Made by a program: the position numbers and the translations under genes. A DNA stretch of 64,000 nucleotides, taken from NCBI GenBank assembly GCA_018292915.2, contig JACVVK020000285.1, positions 95,001 through 159,000 of the forward strand. The letters run 5' to 3'. Below, piece after piece: positions 45,453 through 56,753 of the stretch. This DNA is from Batillaria attramentaria. Its lineage: Eukaryota > Mollusca > Gastropoda > Batillariidae. Position 1 is the stretch's first letter; each line of letters opens with the position of its first letter. Below the pieces are notes generated by a model. That model searched no databases and was not told the DNA's origin. It saw only the letters and a program-made list of their open reading frames with translations.

Positions 45453-46083
45453 TTACAATGGTGCAAAAACCCATAAATAAATGACAGAACCGTTGAGGTT
45501 ACCATAGTGAGGTGAGAAATCGCCCTTCCTCTTGAAAAAGTGGAGGTCCTGAAAAGGACCCGTGTGAGGGAAGTGGTTGTATTCTCTCTTCTTCCGTTTC
45601 CCCAGTAGGGACGGCCGTCTGGGCTCCGCTATCTTTTCTTTGAATTTGCGGATGGTCCTTTCCTCCTCATCTCTTGTCTCCTGCACTTGCTGGCACAGTT
45701 TATTTCTGTTTCAGGCAAGTCGTGTTCAATGCGGAGCCTTGCTGTGGAGATTTCGGTGGTTTTCTCCTCCACCATTGAGAGGCAGAAGGTGTGTAGTTCC
45801 TGTTTCGCCTTCTTTTGTAAGGTTTGCAATTTGTCCTCGACCCTTCTCTGGTCAGTCTCTTAGTCTTTGGGGGCCAGCGAAGGTTACCCGGGAGGCCATC
45901 TGAATATCGATAGCCCCACAGGCGTGCTGGGCGTCCACATCGGACTTGATCTGTATTGTTAGGGTCACCCAGCGTTGCTGGTTTGCGATAAGTCCTTGCA
46001 GTTCCTCGAAGCCCTCTTTGGCTGCTTTTTCCAAGGTCTTGAGTCCGTGTCTGCCGTAAGACACTGACAAACCCGGGAATCAC
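45453..46083 (-). pseudogene. Coiled-coil transposon-like fragment, frameshifted
   Basis: Several overlapping frames can be followed in order: VSYGRHGLKTLEKAAKEGFE, then LQTLQKKAKQELHTFCLS, then TRDEEERTIRKFKEKI and a basic tail. High charge and heptad-like spacing suggest a coiled coil. No family recognised; at least two frame changes. Confidence 0.4.
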
Positions 46084-46369
46084 ACTCTACTGTGTGATCG
46101 TGGTCATCGCGGCGTTGTTATTTGATGCCCAGCATATAGAATGTTTTCTTGTTTTCTTTTGTTTGGAAGCGTGTCATGTGCACGTTTTTCAATGTTTCTT
46201 CTGTGTACGCTTGGTATCGAGCGTTGATAACACCTAGAACTGGACCTGCTGGTTTGATTCCTCCTCAAGAAGACTTAATCGAACCTCTTGGCAAAAAGCC
46301 GAGAATGGCTTTCATGAACAATCAGGACGCTGCGGCCAGGTATACTTATTTCCGTCTTTTTTTAAGAAG

Positions 46370-47581
46370 AAAACTGGCGCACTCCAACCCACACACACTG
46401 TCCACCTCAAGAACCTGGCCAATATACCGCTGCCCGTTCCACTGGATGAAATAGAAGGCACCTTCCCACTTAACCGTGGAGACTGCAACTGAAGAAGAAG
46501 AGGGACTAAATGGCATGGAGTCCAGATGACCTTATCAATCGGATCTTGAGACTGTGAAGACCACATGATTACTAGCTTGTGGTCTTTTGTGCATCCTGGC
46601 CCACAGATAATGCGGTTACAATGCAACAGGTAGTTTTGCCAACCAAAAGATGGAAACACTGTCTGAACGGCGCACTTGAGTAGATAGGAGAGAGCGAAAA
46701 GCTCAGTCCAGTGTATGAACCATCCAAACGCACAGACATAATTTCCTTTCAGTGAATGCAGAGCAGAAGGCTGTGGACGTGCAGATGTGGAGATGGCAAC
46801 CTCGAGAACTTGATCAGGAGTTACTGAATCGTGCTCCCCACATCAATTCTCTCCATCGAGAAAAATACCAGGCTCCATTGCCATGAGAAAAACAACTCGG
46901 CACCTCAGTTCAAGATGATGATCTTCTGTCCTGAAGAGGAGGACACTTGCAGCACGGAAAAAACAGTTCCCATCACCACTGACAGCTAAAGGTGAACAGC
47001 GCTGTCTGATGTCAGGCCACAGAAGTCTGTAGGCATCATCAACAGGCCAGTTTCTACTGGCAAGTTGGCTTTCAGCTTCTTGATCTGTTCACGCAGCCAA
47101 TCAGCAGTGAAGAGATGTCTTGCCAGCATGTTCACCCCCCTGCACAACTCGTCCACACACTCTCCCACACTTCCCCTTTTTTTCAGTTTCTCCATTTGGG
47201 AAGATGACCCCATAGACACAGACTCTCATCGAGACCAAGAAATTTCTGTCTCCAAGACTGACCCAAGTTTCTCTTTCAGCCTGTCTTTCACAACATTCAA
47301 AACCTGGCAGAACGAGACTTGGTTTAGCCGCGAAATAGTCCTTGTTGCTTGTGCGGCGTTGAGCCCTAAATAACTAACTAAACAACATTCAAACCACATT
47401 CACCACACTTTCGCTCCACACATGAAATATTTGCATACTCTCCCTCATGCACACACACACTAGCCAAAATCAGTCCAACTTGATCATCCTTAGGCAGATG
47501 GGCATTCAGTCGCCTATCTTTGTGCTCGGATTCATGCAGATTTCTCAGACACTGCCGGAATTTCAGCTTTGTCACAGACAC
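46370..47581 (-). pseudogene. OTU-like transposon-associated gene fragment
   Basis: Read 3'-ward on the - strand: a Cys-containing segment (RKCGECGLNVV), a family B retroposon insert, a helical segment (LARHLFTADWLREQIKKLKA), and then, in another frame, SGDGNCFFRAASVLL, where the D-G-N-C core is the catalytic-Cys motif of OTU cysteine proteases. Next come LVIMWSSQSQ and a YIGQVLEVD segment. OTU domains are known in some invertebrate transposons. Frame changes and stops make an intact enzyme unlikely. Confidence 0.5.
47302..47381 (+). mobile_element. Family B retroposon, 80-bp copy
   Basis: acctggcagaacgagacttg through tagccgcgaaatagtccttg to ccctaaataactaacta. The flanking duplication acaacattcaaa (12 bp) is identical on both sides. 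Confidence 0.88.
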
Positions 47582-49245
47582 AGTGATCTTTTGTCGATGT
47601 AATCAAGGGTATTTGATTCAGATTCGCAATCATTGCAGACGGAGATTCCACATAGTATAAGTACCATGTAAAAGATAGCTGGGGTCGGGTTGTCCACTTT
47701 CAGACTTTCCAGAATAAGAGCATAAGAATGAAATCTTTGTGTTATACATTTGTCTTAAAAATGCACAAGTTCACATGAAATCACAAAATCAAAATAGGCA
47801 TGTACATGTATACAGTGATTTGAAAATGAAAGTAAAATACAGCAGCAACCAAACACAACAACAACACTGTCTGTAATGGAATTATAGACCACTAAAAAGA
47901 ACAGGTAGAAGTCATTTGCTAAAACCGGACACGCTGACTGCTGTGTGAAGTGTTCAGTTCCAAACACACCCTCTCCCTCAAAACATCAAAACTCTCCCAG
48001 GAGAAGTCTTCACGTAGTGGCCAAACACAAATTTCATTTTTCTCAAACATAAAACTCAAGCGAACAAGCCACATGTGGTTGTGAAGCTGTGTTTGAAGCT
48101 CTTGGCTTCACTACCTCCCAGGGAATAGCACTGCTGCTGCATTCCTCAGGCCTATCAAGCATGAGTTGCAGCCTTCTCGTAGCAAGGACATTTTTCTCTA
48201 TGCACTTGATGCTGTGCAGCTTCCTTGTCCCAGGCAAAGTCTACAGGCATGCTGAGGACAAGGTCCTGTCAGTGTTATCCGGTTGAGTCATACGGAACGA
48301 TCGGCTCTCAATATGCACATCATGTTTCAGGTCATCTGAGAAGATGATGAGGTAGTCATCTGATCACTGCGATAAGGGCATGCGTAATGCAGCACCCACG
48401 AGTGCACTGCAACCTGCTTTTAAGACCAGTACACGCTTTGCACTTCATTCTGATATATGTACCTGAGACTGTGTCAGAAGGTGCCACCAAAAAGTGGGAC
48501 ATCTCGGTGAAAAATGAAACCAACCCAAAATGTTTGCCAATCTAGTGTTTGAACAATGTTTTGTGCATGTTATTCAAGAAGTAAAAAGATAACTGTTCAG
48601 CATTAATGAGAAAATGTCATTTTATGGTGCAAACCGAGGCCATGTCGGATGTAACATGGGACATAATGTTTCACCAACAATGATGAAATGCAAAAACAGA
48701 TTAGATCAAAAACAGTTTTATTACAAGACTTCTAAACCAAGTAACTTGAAATAATTGAAAACAGAGGTAAATCAAAACTTATAACTTCAATGAGACTATG
48801 ATTATCTATGTCCACCGTTGCATCCAACCGCATGTCAATGTTTCAGTTTCCAAGCAATGAAAAATAAGCTAATACCATCACCAGTTTATTACTTAATTTA
48901 TTTAATGTATCCTTTGTTACAACTGAAACCCACAAAATGCCCACTTTTGCATTTAGAAATCGTTGTTTACTACTTTCCCCATGTTGAAGGTAACATTTTG
49001 CGATTGGACATAATGTTTCCCTTCGTATGAATGTTGAAATGAACAAAAAAAACACAAGGACCAAATGAAATTTGATGTTTCTGCCCACTTGCATGTTTTA
49101 ATTGAAACAATAAAGACTGCATAAAACACATTTAGTAGTAATGATAGAGATTCATGTTGAAGGTAACATATTACAGCGGACATAAAGACATGACAATCAT
49201 GTTGAAGGTAACCAATGGACATTGTAGATGCAGCAAAGGGATTGT
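47582..49245. other. No supported exon
   Basis: AT-rich sequence between transposon-type fragments. Short frames such as that at 48237-48043 (- strand) have no recognisable motif. A word 'catgttgaaggtaac' recurs three times at 48.98-49.21 kb. Confidence 0.4.
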
Positions 49246-49446
49246 TTAGAGTTCAATGACATCAAAAAGTTGCCTTCTGCGGTTTGACATTTTTTCATTG
49301 AGTTTGATGTCAACTCTCCTGCTGTTGTCCTGAAAGGATTGGAATGTTTCCCAGGATTCCTCCAGTCTGTCCCAGTAAACCAGCGGCCCCTGTCGCGCCA
49401 TGAACTGCACCCGCACCTCCTGGTGCACTGCATCTACCTCCTTGAC
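49246..49446 (-). CDS. Last exon of an unrecognised (transposon-type) gene
   Basis: Enters in phase 0 after a tccag acceptor and ends with TAA at 49248-49246. Contains VHQEVRVQFMARQGP, a short WDRLEESWETF segment and a basic stretch (KMSNRRRQL). The EVRVQFM strand resembles the region that follows 'YIGQV' in the OTU-like fragment. Confidence 0.6.
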   Translation of the reverse strand, partial: VKEVDAVHQEVRVQFMARQGPLVYWDRLEESWETFQSFQDNSRRVDIKLNEKMSNRRRQLFDVIEL

Positions 49447-49643
49447 CTGGAACAAAAAGAAACAAGCCCATGCCCAGATCAGTACAACTTTACTGGCACT
49501 AATACAGTAATAGCAGTTATTGCTGCATGCTATTTTTGATATGCAAAACAGTGCATTCACCTGTAATGCAGCTTACAGTATTTATGACTAATCTATTGTG
49601 ATCCTGGGTGAAGATACCAAAAACACCCCCCTCAGTCGCTCAC

Positions 49644-49694
49644 CTTTTTCCCTTTCCGACAGCGGTTGTGGTGATTGTGGTCTTTCACAAAGTC
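49644..49694 (-). CDS. Small exon joined to the exon at 49446
   Basis: Seventeen codons, phase 0-0: DFVKDHNHHNRCRKGKK. Acceptor cccgtag, donor gtgagc. It joins the next exon without breaking the frame. Confidence 0.55.
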
Positions 49695-50097
49695 CTACGG
49701 GAACAAATGCAAAAATATTTTTTCAACTCCTGTAACACTTAATCAGTTTCCACACCCCACCCCCCTCCAAGGTATTAAATTACAAAGTCTGGTAAAAAAA
49801 ATTGTAGTTCTATCCCAACACGTGGGCTGAAAAAAATTAATCCTGGCATGTACTGCCACCTGAAGTTGGCTAGATGCCTGGAGAGGGGCTGCAGGTCTTT
49901 CATTGTTAGGCCTATGAGAGTTTGCAAAGTTCCCTCCTTCCTCACCTGCCCCCCCCCCTCACCTCCCCCCCCTCACCTCCCCCCCCCCCTCCCCATTTCC
50001 CTTTGAGTTTGAGTGTGTCCACCAGCTCCCAGCTCTTCCACTTCAGGTTTGTGGCAGCATGTGAGTCTGCTCTTGGTGTGACCATCTTCAATTTCTT

Positions 50098-50349
50098 GGA
50101 GGTCAACCTCTTTTATAAAATAAAGTCTTTCAGCCTAACATAATCTGTGATATTGTTTTTAGTCTGGAAGAATACAACCTTGAGCAGGATCTCATTTAAG
50201 TCCCACAAATTCTTAATAATATATTTACATCATGTTTTAAGCTGGCCCTTTTATGTTTTAAAGGACCTGGCAGGATGGGACTGTGCCAGCCGCGAAATAG
50301 TCTTTGTTGCTTGCGCGGCGTTAAGCCCTAAATTACTAACTAACTAACT
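50098..50349 (+). mobile_element. Family B retroposon, about 250-bp copy
   Basis: Includes the upstream part (caacctcttttataaaataa), the centre (aaaggacctggcaggatggg), the hairpin region (agccgcgaaatagtctttgt ... gcgcggcg) and a (taac)n tail. The 5' limit is approximate. Confidence 0.8.
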
Positions 50350-50667
50350 CTTAGTTCACACCTGGCCCTGGCTTTGTCTGCTCCACATTGTGCACACTGC
50401 GGATCCATGCAAGATCGCTGAGGCCCCCCCCACCCCCCCCACACACACAAACTGGCCTCAGAGAGTGCATCTCTCCCATCTGTTTTCTTTTCCAAATGTA
50501 TACATGTTGATAATATCCACTTTTTAATCAGTCTTCCGCACATACTTCGCACAGACACTGACTGAACCGACCTTTTCTGTAAAATCAGTCCATTTTCAGA
50601 GCTGCTTCTGATACTGCCTCCATCTGGTCCGCAGTACAGCCCAGTCTTCTGGAGCCACAAACCATGT

Positions 50668-51761
50668 TCAGTGTTTTGTGCACAGGGAGAAGTTGCTATG
50701 GACGATGAACTTTGACTCCACCTTCTCTTTCAGTGCCATCTTTAAAGTGGCAAGCTCCTCTGTACTACAGTCACAGGTTGTATCCTGTGCTTCCTGGCTG
50801 TCACTTGTGGTTGCACCAGTTGATTCTATTTCAGGTGACTTTGCACGTACAGTTGCATGTAACTGTTTTACATCAGCAGGAGCCTGACAGGCTGAATGTA
50901 AAAATTTCACCTCTGCTGCGATCATCTGGCTGTCACGGGTCTTATTCTTTTGGATTTTAACCAAGTCACTCTTCAGTTTGTTCAACATTGTTTGTAGTTT
51001 GCTTGTGCTCAACTTGTTGAATGGTTTGCACAAGTTTTCAAGCCAGGTCGAGAAAACTTTGAATGACACCCCAGCTCGTTTTTTTCTCAGCAGCCAGCTC
51101 AAGAAACAGTCCTACTGGAATAAACTTAAGCTGCGGCAAGCTTGCTTCCACTCCATTTTGTAGACCCTGGCAGCATCTTCAGTTTCTTGAAAGAAGCTAA
51201 TTTGTTCTATAAGATATAGTACAGACTTGCACCGACTCGTCTATGCTGACTTTTGTTAAATCTTGGAACGACTCGTTTAATCCACACAGATTTTTAATAT
51301 ATATTTACATCATGTTTTATCGCCTGTCTTTTATTTTTAATGACCTGGCAGGGAAAGACTTAGCTTAGCCGCGAAATAGTCTCTGTTGCTTGTGCGGCGT
51401 AAGCCCTAAATAACTCACTCACTCCATTTTGTAGAGCTGTCAGTTGCTCACTTGTGACGCCATATTTTGTGCAGAATGATTCGCTGCCTAGGTCGGTCAT
51501 GTCTCTTTGAACCTCCAAGAACGTTTTCCTTTCTGAAGCAGGGACATGGTTCAGCTGCCGAAGACAAGTCTGGATCAGCGACAAAACAGGTCTTGTAGAG
51601 ACACCAGCTGCAGTGCAAATCTCATCAAACAGTCCCTGAACATCATTCCAGGTTTTCCCACTCTCCTTGATCAGGTGCAGCTGTAGGAACAGTCTGTTGT
51701 CGATGGAAGGCGGTAGCAATTGTGACGGTCTGCCCCTTTTTCTGGGGCCTGCTCTCCCCAT
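50668..51761 (-). pseudogene. AT-hook gene split by a 256-bp retroposon
   Basis: The ATG at 51761 opens MGRAGPRKRGRPSQLLPPS with an AT-hook core (RGRP), which binds the minor groove of AT-rich DNA. A helical, Leu-rich segment follows. At 51419-51164 a family B element is inserted with a 15-bp target duplication. The frame resumes (LPQLKFIPVGLFLELAAEKK) and shifts by one at an A7 run (51085-51079), continuing as AGVSFKVFSTWLENLCKPF to a stop at 50668. If the insert and one A are removed the reading is continuous. Family not recognised. Confidence 0.6.
51164..51419 (+). mobile_element. Family B retroposon, 256-bp copy with 15-bp duplication
   Basis: Flanked by identical cactccattttgtag (51149-51163 and 51420-51434). 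It begins accctggcagcatcttcagt and ends aagccctaaataactcact, splitting the AT-hook gene. The 5' half shows no tRNA-like boxes. Confidence 0.9.
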
Positions 51762-52283
51762 CAAACTGTTAAACTGGTCATCTCCAACAAAGTAAATAAA
51801 AACAAAACACTTTAAATTTTAACTTTTATACTGTTAGTTTCTTTCTTTGTACTTGTTGTTGGACTAGTTTCATTTCTGGCTGACATGTACACGGTGAACG
51901 AAACTAAAATCACACCGAGAAATATTTGTCTAGCACAGATTGCCGAGTTGTCGTTCGTGATTCCCGCAAGCTGATGTTTATCAACTTATCCCAGCTAATC
52001 AATCAGTTAAAAACAATCCATAAAAAAATCAACAAATAGTTTAAAACATTTAAAGCACAATCACTTGTACATTTAGCAGTTTTGCTTTTTAAAAAATTCG
52101 AATGTCGTCTCCCAACGCGTGCACCGTGATCGCACCATGTGAACCGGCGAAGCACAGTGTGACTAGCATGAACTTGATTTGACAACATTGCTAAAAAAAT
52201 ACACAAAAAAGTGTTTAGTTCTTTAAGAAAATATGTGGTATGTAAAATCGTGAAGTTGATTTGTGTACTTACGGATAAAACTC

Positions 52284-52771
52284 TCAATGAACAAACATCT
52301 TCTGGAAGGCAGCCCATCGTGACATGTTGAGAATTTCCAAGTCCTCTGCTTGGGGCCATTTGAATACATTTGTATTCCCCTTGCTGGTCATGAAGGTGAC
52401 CTCCGCCAGGTCTTTGTTGTGCACTTTCAGCACTTGCCCCACATAAAATGATTTGTCATAAAACACAGCTACTGTTTGTCCTTGGTGCAAAAACAACAAC
52501 CTGAAGTCTGCCTCTTGCACTTCTGGTTCCTCTGGGCACTGAACAAGTTCCTCCGTCTCGTCAGCAGCAAGGGGGCCGTCATCTTCCGAAGCAGAGCTTT
52601 CCACGCTTGGCCTTTTTCTTTTCTGTCTGCTACATGTGCAGGCATGTGTGACAGCAGAAGCAAGTCTCCTGTTGCCTCACCAAACTTGAATTTGATGAAA
52701 TTCAGGGCCACGTCCCCAATACTGAAGGAATGCTTCCCTTTTAACCCCAGGTAGTTACACGGTCTGGCCAT
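52284..52771 (-). pseudogene. Transposon-associated gene fragment with 'YVGQV' domain
   Basis: Two overlapping frames. The first has HSFSIGDVALNFIKFKFGEA. The second has an acidic part, then VAVFYDKSFYVGQVLKV, VTFMTSKGN and VFKWPQAEDLE, ending in a stop. The latter is similar to the YIGQVLEVD piece at 46.4 kb, so two members of one family are present. Function unknown. Confidence 0.55.
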
Positions 52772-53088
52772 TCATCTTGATACCTGCAAAGGATCATAGC
52801 CACGAGTGTTGCCAGTATGTGCTTTGCGCAATGGCTACGGTCTCGGCCTCCAGTGGTGCCCAGTTTCTTCACCTGTAGAATGACACGTCGTGTTATTTTT
52901 CACTGAACCAGAGACAAATAAACTATTGATTCAGAACTTTAAATCTAGGTCAAGCTCTGAAAGGAAGCTGGTGAGAGTGGAACACATCCGACAAGGACTG
53001 ACCTGTAGAATCCCAGTGATGTATAACTACAACACGTACGTCACAAGTGAAGCTTAAAACTTTTGACTAGACTCCGTCTACAGGTCTG

Positions 53089-53186
53089 TATTGACATGGT
53101 GTTTCAAGGTAGCCTTTTCCTAGCCAGGTGGGGCTGTGTTAGCCGCGAAATAGCCTTAGTTGCTTGCGCGGCGTTAAGCCCTAACT
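53089..53186 (+). mobile_element. Family B retroposon, 98-bp copy
   Basis: Flanked by tctacaggtctg (12 bp) on both sides; core tagccgcgaaatagccttag. Confidence 0.82.
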
Positions 53187-53189
53187 TCT

Positions 53190-53439
53190 ACAGGTCTGAA
53201 AGAACACTCTTCAGTGTCTCCCTGCTTTTAGTTGTCTTGCTGAGGTGCAGCATAATAAAGATCCTCATAAACTTGTGTCTTGGCATGATACTTGCAGCAA
53301 ATGAAGTTTGCAGGATTGGATCTACACACCAATCGTCCTGGGGGTCAGGCTTATGGATAAGGCCAGTGTGCACAAGAATAGCCATGAATCCAATCAAATC
53401 TCCATAAACCATGCAGGAGGCTCTCACAGGTCCTCTGTC
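53190..53439 (-). mobile_element. piggyBac-like transposase fragment
   Basis: Translation includes YGDLIGFMAILVHTGLIHKP, a Trp-Cys-x-Asp-Pro-Ile segment (DDWCVDPILQ) and IMPRHKFMRIFIMLHL, which fits the N-terminal part of the piggyBac DDE domain (DDE_Tnp_1_7). About 80 residues remain, bounded on both sides by family B retroposon pieces. No catalytic Asp set can be checked. Confidence 0.65.
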
Positions 53440-53480
53440 CTCCTTAGCCGCGAAATAGTCTTTGTTGCTTGCGCGGCAAA
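53439..53480 (+). mobile_element. Family B retroposon core fragment
   Basis: ccttagccgcgaaatagtct to gcttgcgcggc, cut off before the usual tail. Confidence 0.7.
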
Positions 53481-54057
53481 CCAATCAAAACAATCTCCAA
53501 AGTGATAAACTTTCAGACTGCTTGCACTCAGCTTATCTGTGCACAAACCTTGATGCTGTCATTTTCTTGGAAAATGTATCACTAGTTATTAGATACAAGA
53601 CCAGGTGCACCTTATGGGAATCCTGTGTATTTGGAAATGTACTGCACAGACCCCCTACCCCTCCCTCCAATGCTGATAAACATAGGCACCTTTTTGTCCA
53701 GCTATAACTGAAACTGTGACAGGCGGAATCACAGAGGGGTCTTTGGACAGGACCTCTGCCATCAGATCAAAGTACGTCTGGCGCCAGTTGGCCATCCCCG
53801 TGGCTCCGTTATTGTCAGCAGTTTTCTTGTATCTGCAAAAGCAAACCTGGCCTGATTAGTCTGCTGAGACACAGACAGTTCTGACAAAGCAGCAAGAAAT
53901 TCTGATGCAAACACTTGCTGCCATGTTGCGCAAAACTTTAAGAACTTTATGTATTACACCACGCTTCTACTTTGTATTGGAAAAAAAGAAATCTTCTAAT
54001 GCTCTTTTAAAATGTGCTTCGATTAAACAAGAATTTTCTGCCTTCTCTCGAGCAGAG

Positions 54058-54111
54058 ACTAAAGCCGCAAAATAGTCTTTGTTGCTTGCGCGGCGTTAAG
54101 CCCTAAATAAC
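54058..54111 (+). mobile_element. Family B retroposon, about 54-bp copy
   Basis: actaaagccgcaaaatagtc to ccctaaataa; flanked by ctctcgagcagag and ctcacgagcagag (12 of 13 identical). Confidence 0.78.
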
Positions 54112-54254
54112 TCTCACGAGCAGAGTGTGGGTGTGGTCCCTTATCTCCTTCTCCGAAACATTCTTCAGTAGGGGATTACTCCTCAGATATTGTTCGAAGC
54201 CAGGCCATGTGTGTCTTTGTTATGGGTTATGAAGGAGAGCGTGTTCTAAAACTA

Positions 54255-54551
54255 ATCAAATGGAAGGTCTGGTCTCTTTGGTCCTCCCCCTGTACGGGTC
54301 TCGTCCTGTGTCTTCTGTACTAACACCTTTTTCAAGTCCTTCCAATTCTTCCTCACTTGGTTAACAGTTCTTGCATTGCCTCCTACAGCCTTTACGCACC
54401 GTGTGATTTTGGCCCACGCCTCTTGTTTTTTCTTGTTTGTGACTCCATTCTGAAACATGCTCATGATGACAGCGGCTTCCACCTGCATCTCCTGAAGCAA
54501 AACTTTGGTCTCCTTCTCCGTGAAATTGGGCTTCTTCAGCCTCTTCAGCAA
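54255..54551 (-). CDS. Myb/SANT-like DNA-binding module
   Basis: Reading LKRLKKPNFTEKETKVLLQE, then KKKQEAWAKITRCVKAVGG, VNQVRKNWKDLKKVL and TGGGPKRPDLPFD. The Trp residues, the R-T-x-x-Q-V-x-K-x-W helix and the following TGGGP are features of the Myb/SANT-like family found beside Harbinger-type transposons. No Met start; the frame is open upstream into the LINE-like fragment, so it is a partial copy. Confidence 0.72.
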
Positions 54552-54627
54552 CTGCTGATTTATTGCACAATCATCCCAGTCTATGCATACAAAAACGATG
54601 CCCTGCGTAGTCTGGGACTTCGTTGTC

Positions 54628-54800
54628 TCAGAACTTTGAGAAAAGATGGGTCTTCAGGTGGCTCCTCAAAGACTCGATGGAGGTGCTGGAGTTTAAGTAA
54701 GGTGACAGCCCACTCCACAGAGCAGGGGCAGAACACTTTAAGGAGCGAGCTCCAAAGTGCTTCTTGGTGGTGGTGTCATGAAACCCAGGAATGGACAAGC
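54628..54800 (-). mobile_element. LINE reverse transcriptase C-terminal end
   Basis: In one frame: KHFGARSLKCSAPALWSGL, then SSTSIESLRSHLKTHLF and a stop. 'F-G-x-R-S ... A-P-x-L-W-x-x-L ... F-K/L-R-x-x-L-K-x-x-L-F' is the usual C-terminus of many invertebrate LINE ORFs. It directly abuts P-element-like sequence upstream. Confidence 0.7.
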
Positions 54801-54804
54801 TGTG

Positions 54805-55960
54805 TTGCTGGGAATTTGAGCGGCTAAGTTTACCTTTATTTGGCTGAACGCTGTTAAGTCAACATGTGACCTTGTGAGCTGTGCTAAACACAGTGTCTTC
54901 CACCTGCTCCTCATACAGTCGCACAATACTGTGCCAACTGATGTCACGTCCATCCTTTCTAAACAGCTTGTTTTTTGATGATATCCTGAATTTGCAAAGC
55001 AGTTTCTTGTTGTCTTCAAGAGATGCGGTACGTTGGAAATAAAGTACAGTTTGCGCTTCGGAAAAGCATACTTATTGTAACGCCAATAGGTGAGGTCATG
55101 GCCTGGCACTACATTCAGTTTTAAAAAAACTGCGGTTGGCTGAAAATCCATCGCAAGTTATAGATAAAACTTTAAATCTGCAAGTTATTTCCAGGATCTG
55201 TACAGCTTTCCACAAGATTGGATACAGGAACTCCGCAGTGGTGCCAGTTGTGGCAAACATTGCGAAGGGAAAGCGTAGCCCCGATGTCGCTCCACGGACC
55301 ATCAGGACTGGCATGCTTCTTGCCAGCTTTGGTCTCCTATTCTTCTGACCATTTGCCATGGCTAAAAGTTCATTGGCAGTTTCGTCCAAATTGACCTACC
55401 CGACCAGCTGGCCATTGATCCTGTTGTAAACCAGTCCTTCACACACATGAATTTCATTCTGCGGGATGACCACTAAACCTCGCCATGGCTCGGAGAACAT
55501 TCCTAAAATCTCCGCCTCTTTTCGCAGGTGTCTTGGGACCGCAGGCACAAAACCTGTTTTGTTAGGCAGTATGTTCGAATAGTCAAAAAGTGTCCAGTCA
55601 CTGGGCAGGGCAAGGAACCCCATGTTCCTAACAGCATTATATGAGGTGGCACTGCGGCTGCAGATGTAGAGGCACCACCTGATGATCATAGGGTGCCACC
55701 GCATACTGGTCTTGCTGCTCAGCTGTGAGCATTTCAGTTGCTGCTCCCAGTCCCAAAACAAGCGAGGCAGAGAGGTCTCGTCCGGATACGCTCTCTCCAC
55801 CTTTCTTGTAGACCCTTAGTAATGACAGCAAGTCTGCATTGTCCATGTCTACGAGGACCTGGCCCTTTTCCCTGAAGTTGAACACATCTCTCCTCAACTT
55901 TTCAAGGGTTGTTGATAGTTAGCGGTTCTGTTCTTTCAGCTGTGTGATTTTGTCACACAG
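54805..55960 (-). pseudogene. P-element/THAP9-like transposase, broken
   Basis: Read 3'-ward on the - strand: a coiled-coil start interrupted by a stop (KEQNR then TAA), then, after a frame change near 55805, YPDETSLPRLFWDWEQQLK, SMRWHPMIIRWCLYICSRSA and ALPSDWTLFDYSN. Next comes VCEGLVYNRINGQLVGYVD, then ILEITCRFKVLSITCDGFSA-NR, and after another frame change LYFISNVPHLLKTTRNCFA and DGRDISWHSIVRLYEE. These are the ordered conserved blocks of P-element and THAP9 transposases (RNase-H-like core). Several frame changes and stops show it is dead. No THAP domain is seen. Confidence 0.75.
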
Positions 55961-56293
55961 CTGTTTGCAACTCATCCTAAGTTAGTATGTGTATGGTATA
56001 CATTTATAGAATTAAAATTTTATTTTCTATGCAAAGGCTGCTAGAACGGCAGAACCCTATGTCCATATACCCTCAGTTTGTTTCCACAGTCATAAATGTT
56101 TATAGCTCAAGGTATTTTCACACGTGCCGACACAAGGGAGAAGGTGTTTTGCATGTACAGTGTCCAACTCCATCTTGGATAGCGGGTGTCCTCCAGGTTC
56201 TTGTGCTACGTATGTTTTCTTTTTCCATTTCTTGTTCAGTGGTACATCTAAACAGTTTCCTCTCTCTCGCTCTCCCTCTGTCTCCAGCTTTCT

Positions 56294-56353
56294 CTAGCTG
56301 CAAAATAGTCTTTGATGCTTGCGCGGCATTTAAGCCCTAAATAACTCGCTCAC
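56294..56353 (+). mobile_element. Family B retroposon, 60-bp copy
   Basis: Flanked by tctccagctttct (13 bp) on both sides; core agctgcaaaatagtctttga. Confidence 0.85.
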
Positions 56354-56452
56354 TCTCCAGCTTTCTTCCTCTCCTTTTTCTTTCACTCTCCCTCACATTA
56401 TTTCCCACATGAACATACTCCTGTTTTTGTTTTATTTTATTACATGTTGTCT

Positions 56453-56566
56453 CATGTTTTAAGCTAGCCCTTTTACGTTTTAAAGGACCTGGCAGGATAG
56501 GACTGTGCTAGCCGCGAAATAGTCTTTGTTGCTTGCGCGGCGTTAAGCCTTAAATAACTAACTAAC
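56453..56566 (+). mobile_element. Family B retroposon, 114-bp copy
   Basis: Flanked by tattacatgttgtct (15 bp) on both sides; contains aaaggacctggcaggatagg and the full core and tail. Confidence 0.88.
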
Positions 56567-56589
56567 TATTACATGTTGTCTGGGTGATT

Positions 56590-56753
56590 GTCATATCATA
56601 CAGCAGCACGACATACCTCTGAGGCTCTAGACTGTCTGCGAACGTTTTCATTTCAGCCATTACGTCTGGCTGAAAGCCCTGTTCTGGGTATACCGCACTT
56701 GTGTATAGAGTTGTTTCTGCAGGCAGCTCTGCAACCCCTGTATAGCCGTGCAT
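56590..56753 (-). pseudogene. Possible P-element-like fragment
   Basis: Contains GFQPDVMAEMKTFADSL and YVVLLYDMTI, like the segment before the catalytic core of P-element-like transposases. Short, flanked by retroposon pieces. Confidence 0.4.

Noticed and set aside
46149..46454. A + strand frame opposite the OTU-like fragment
   Set aside because: It is the complement of the transposon-type coding sequence; no independent support.
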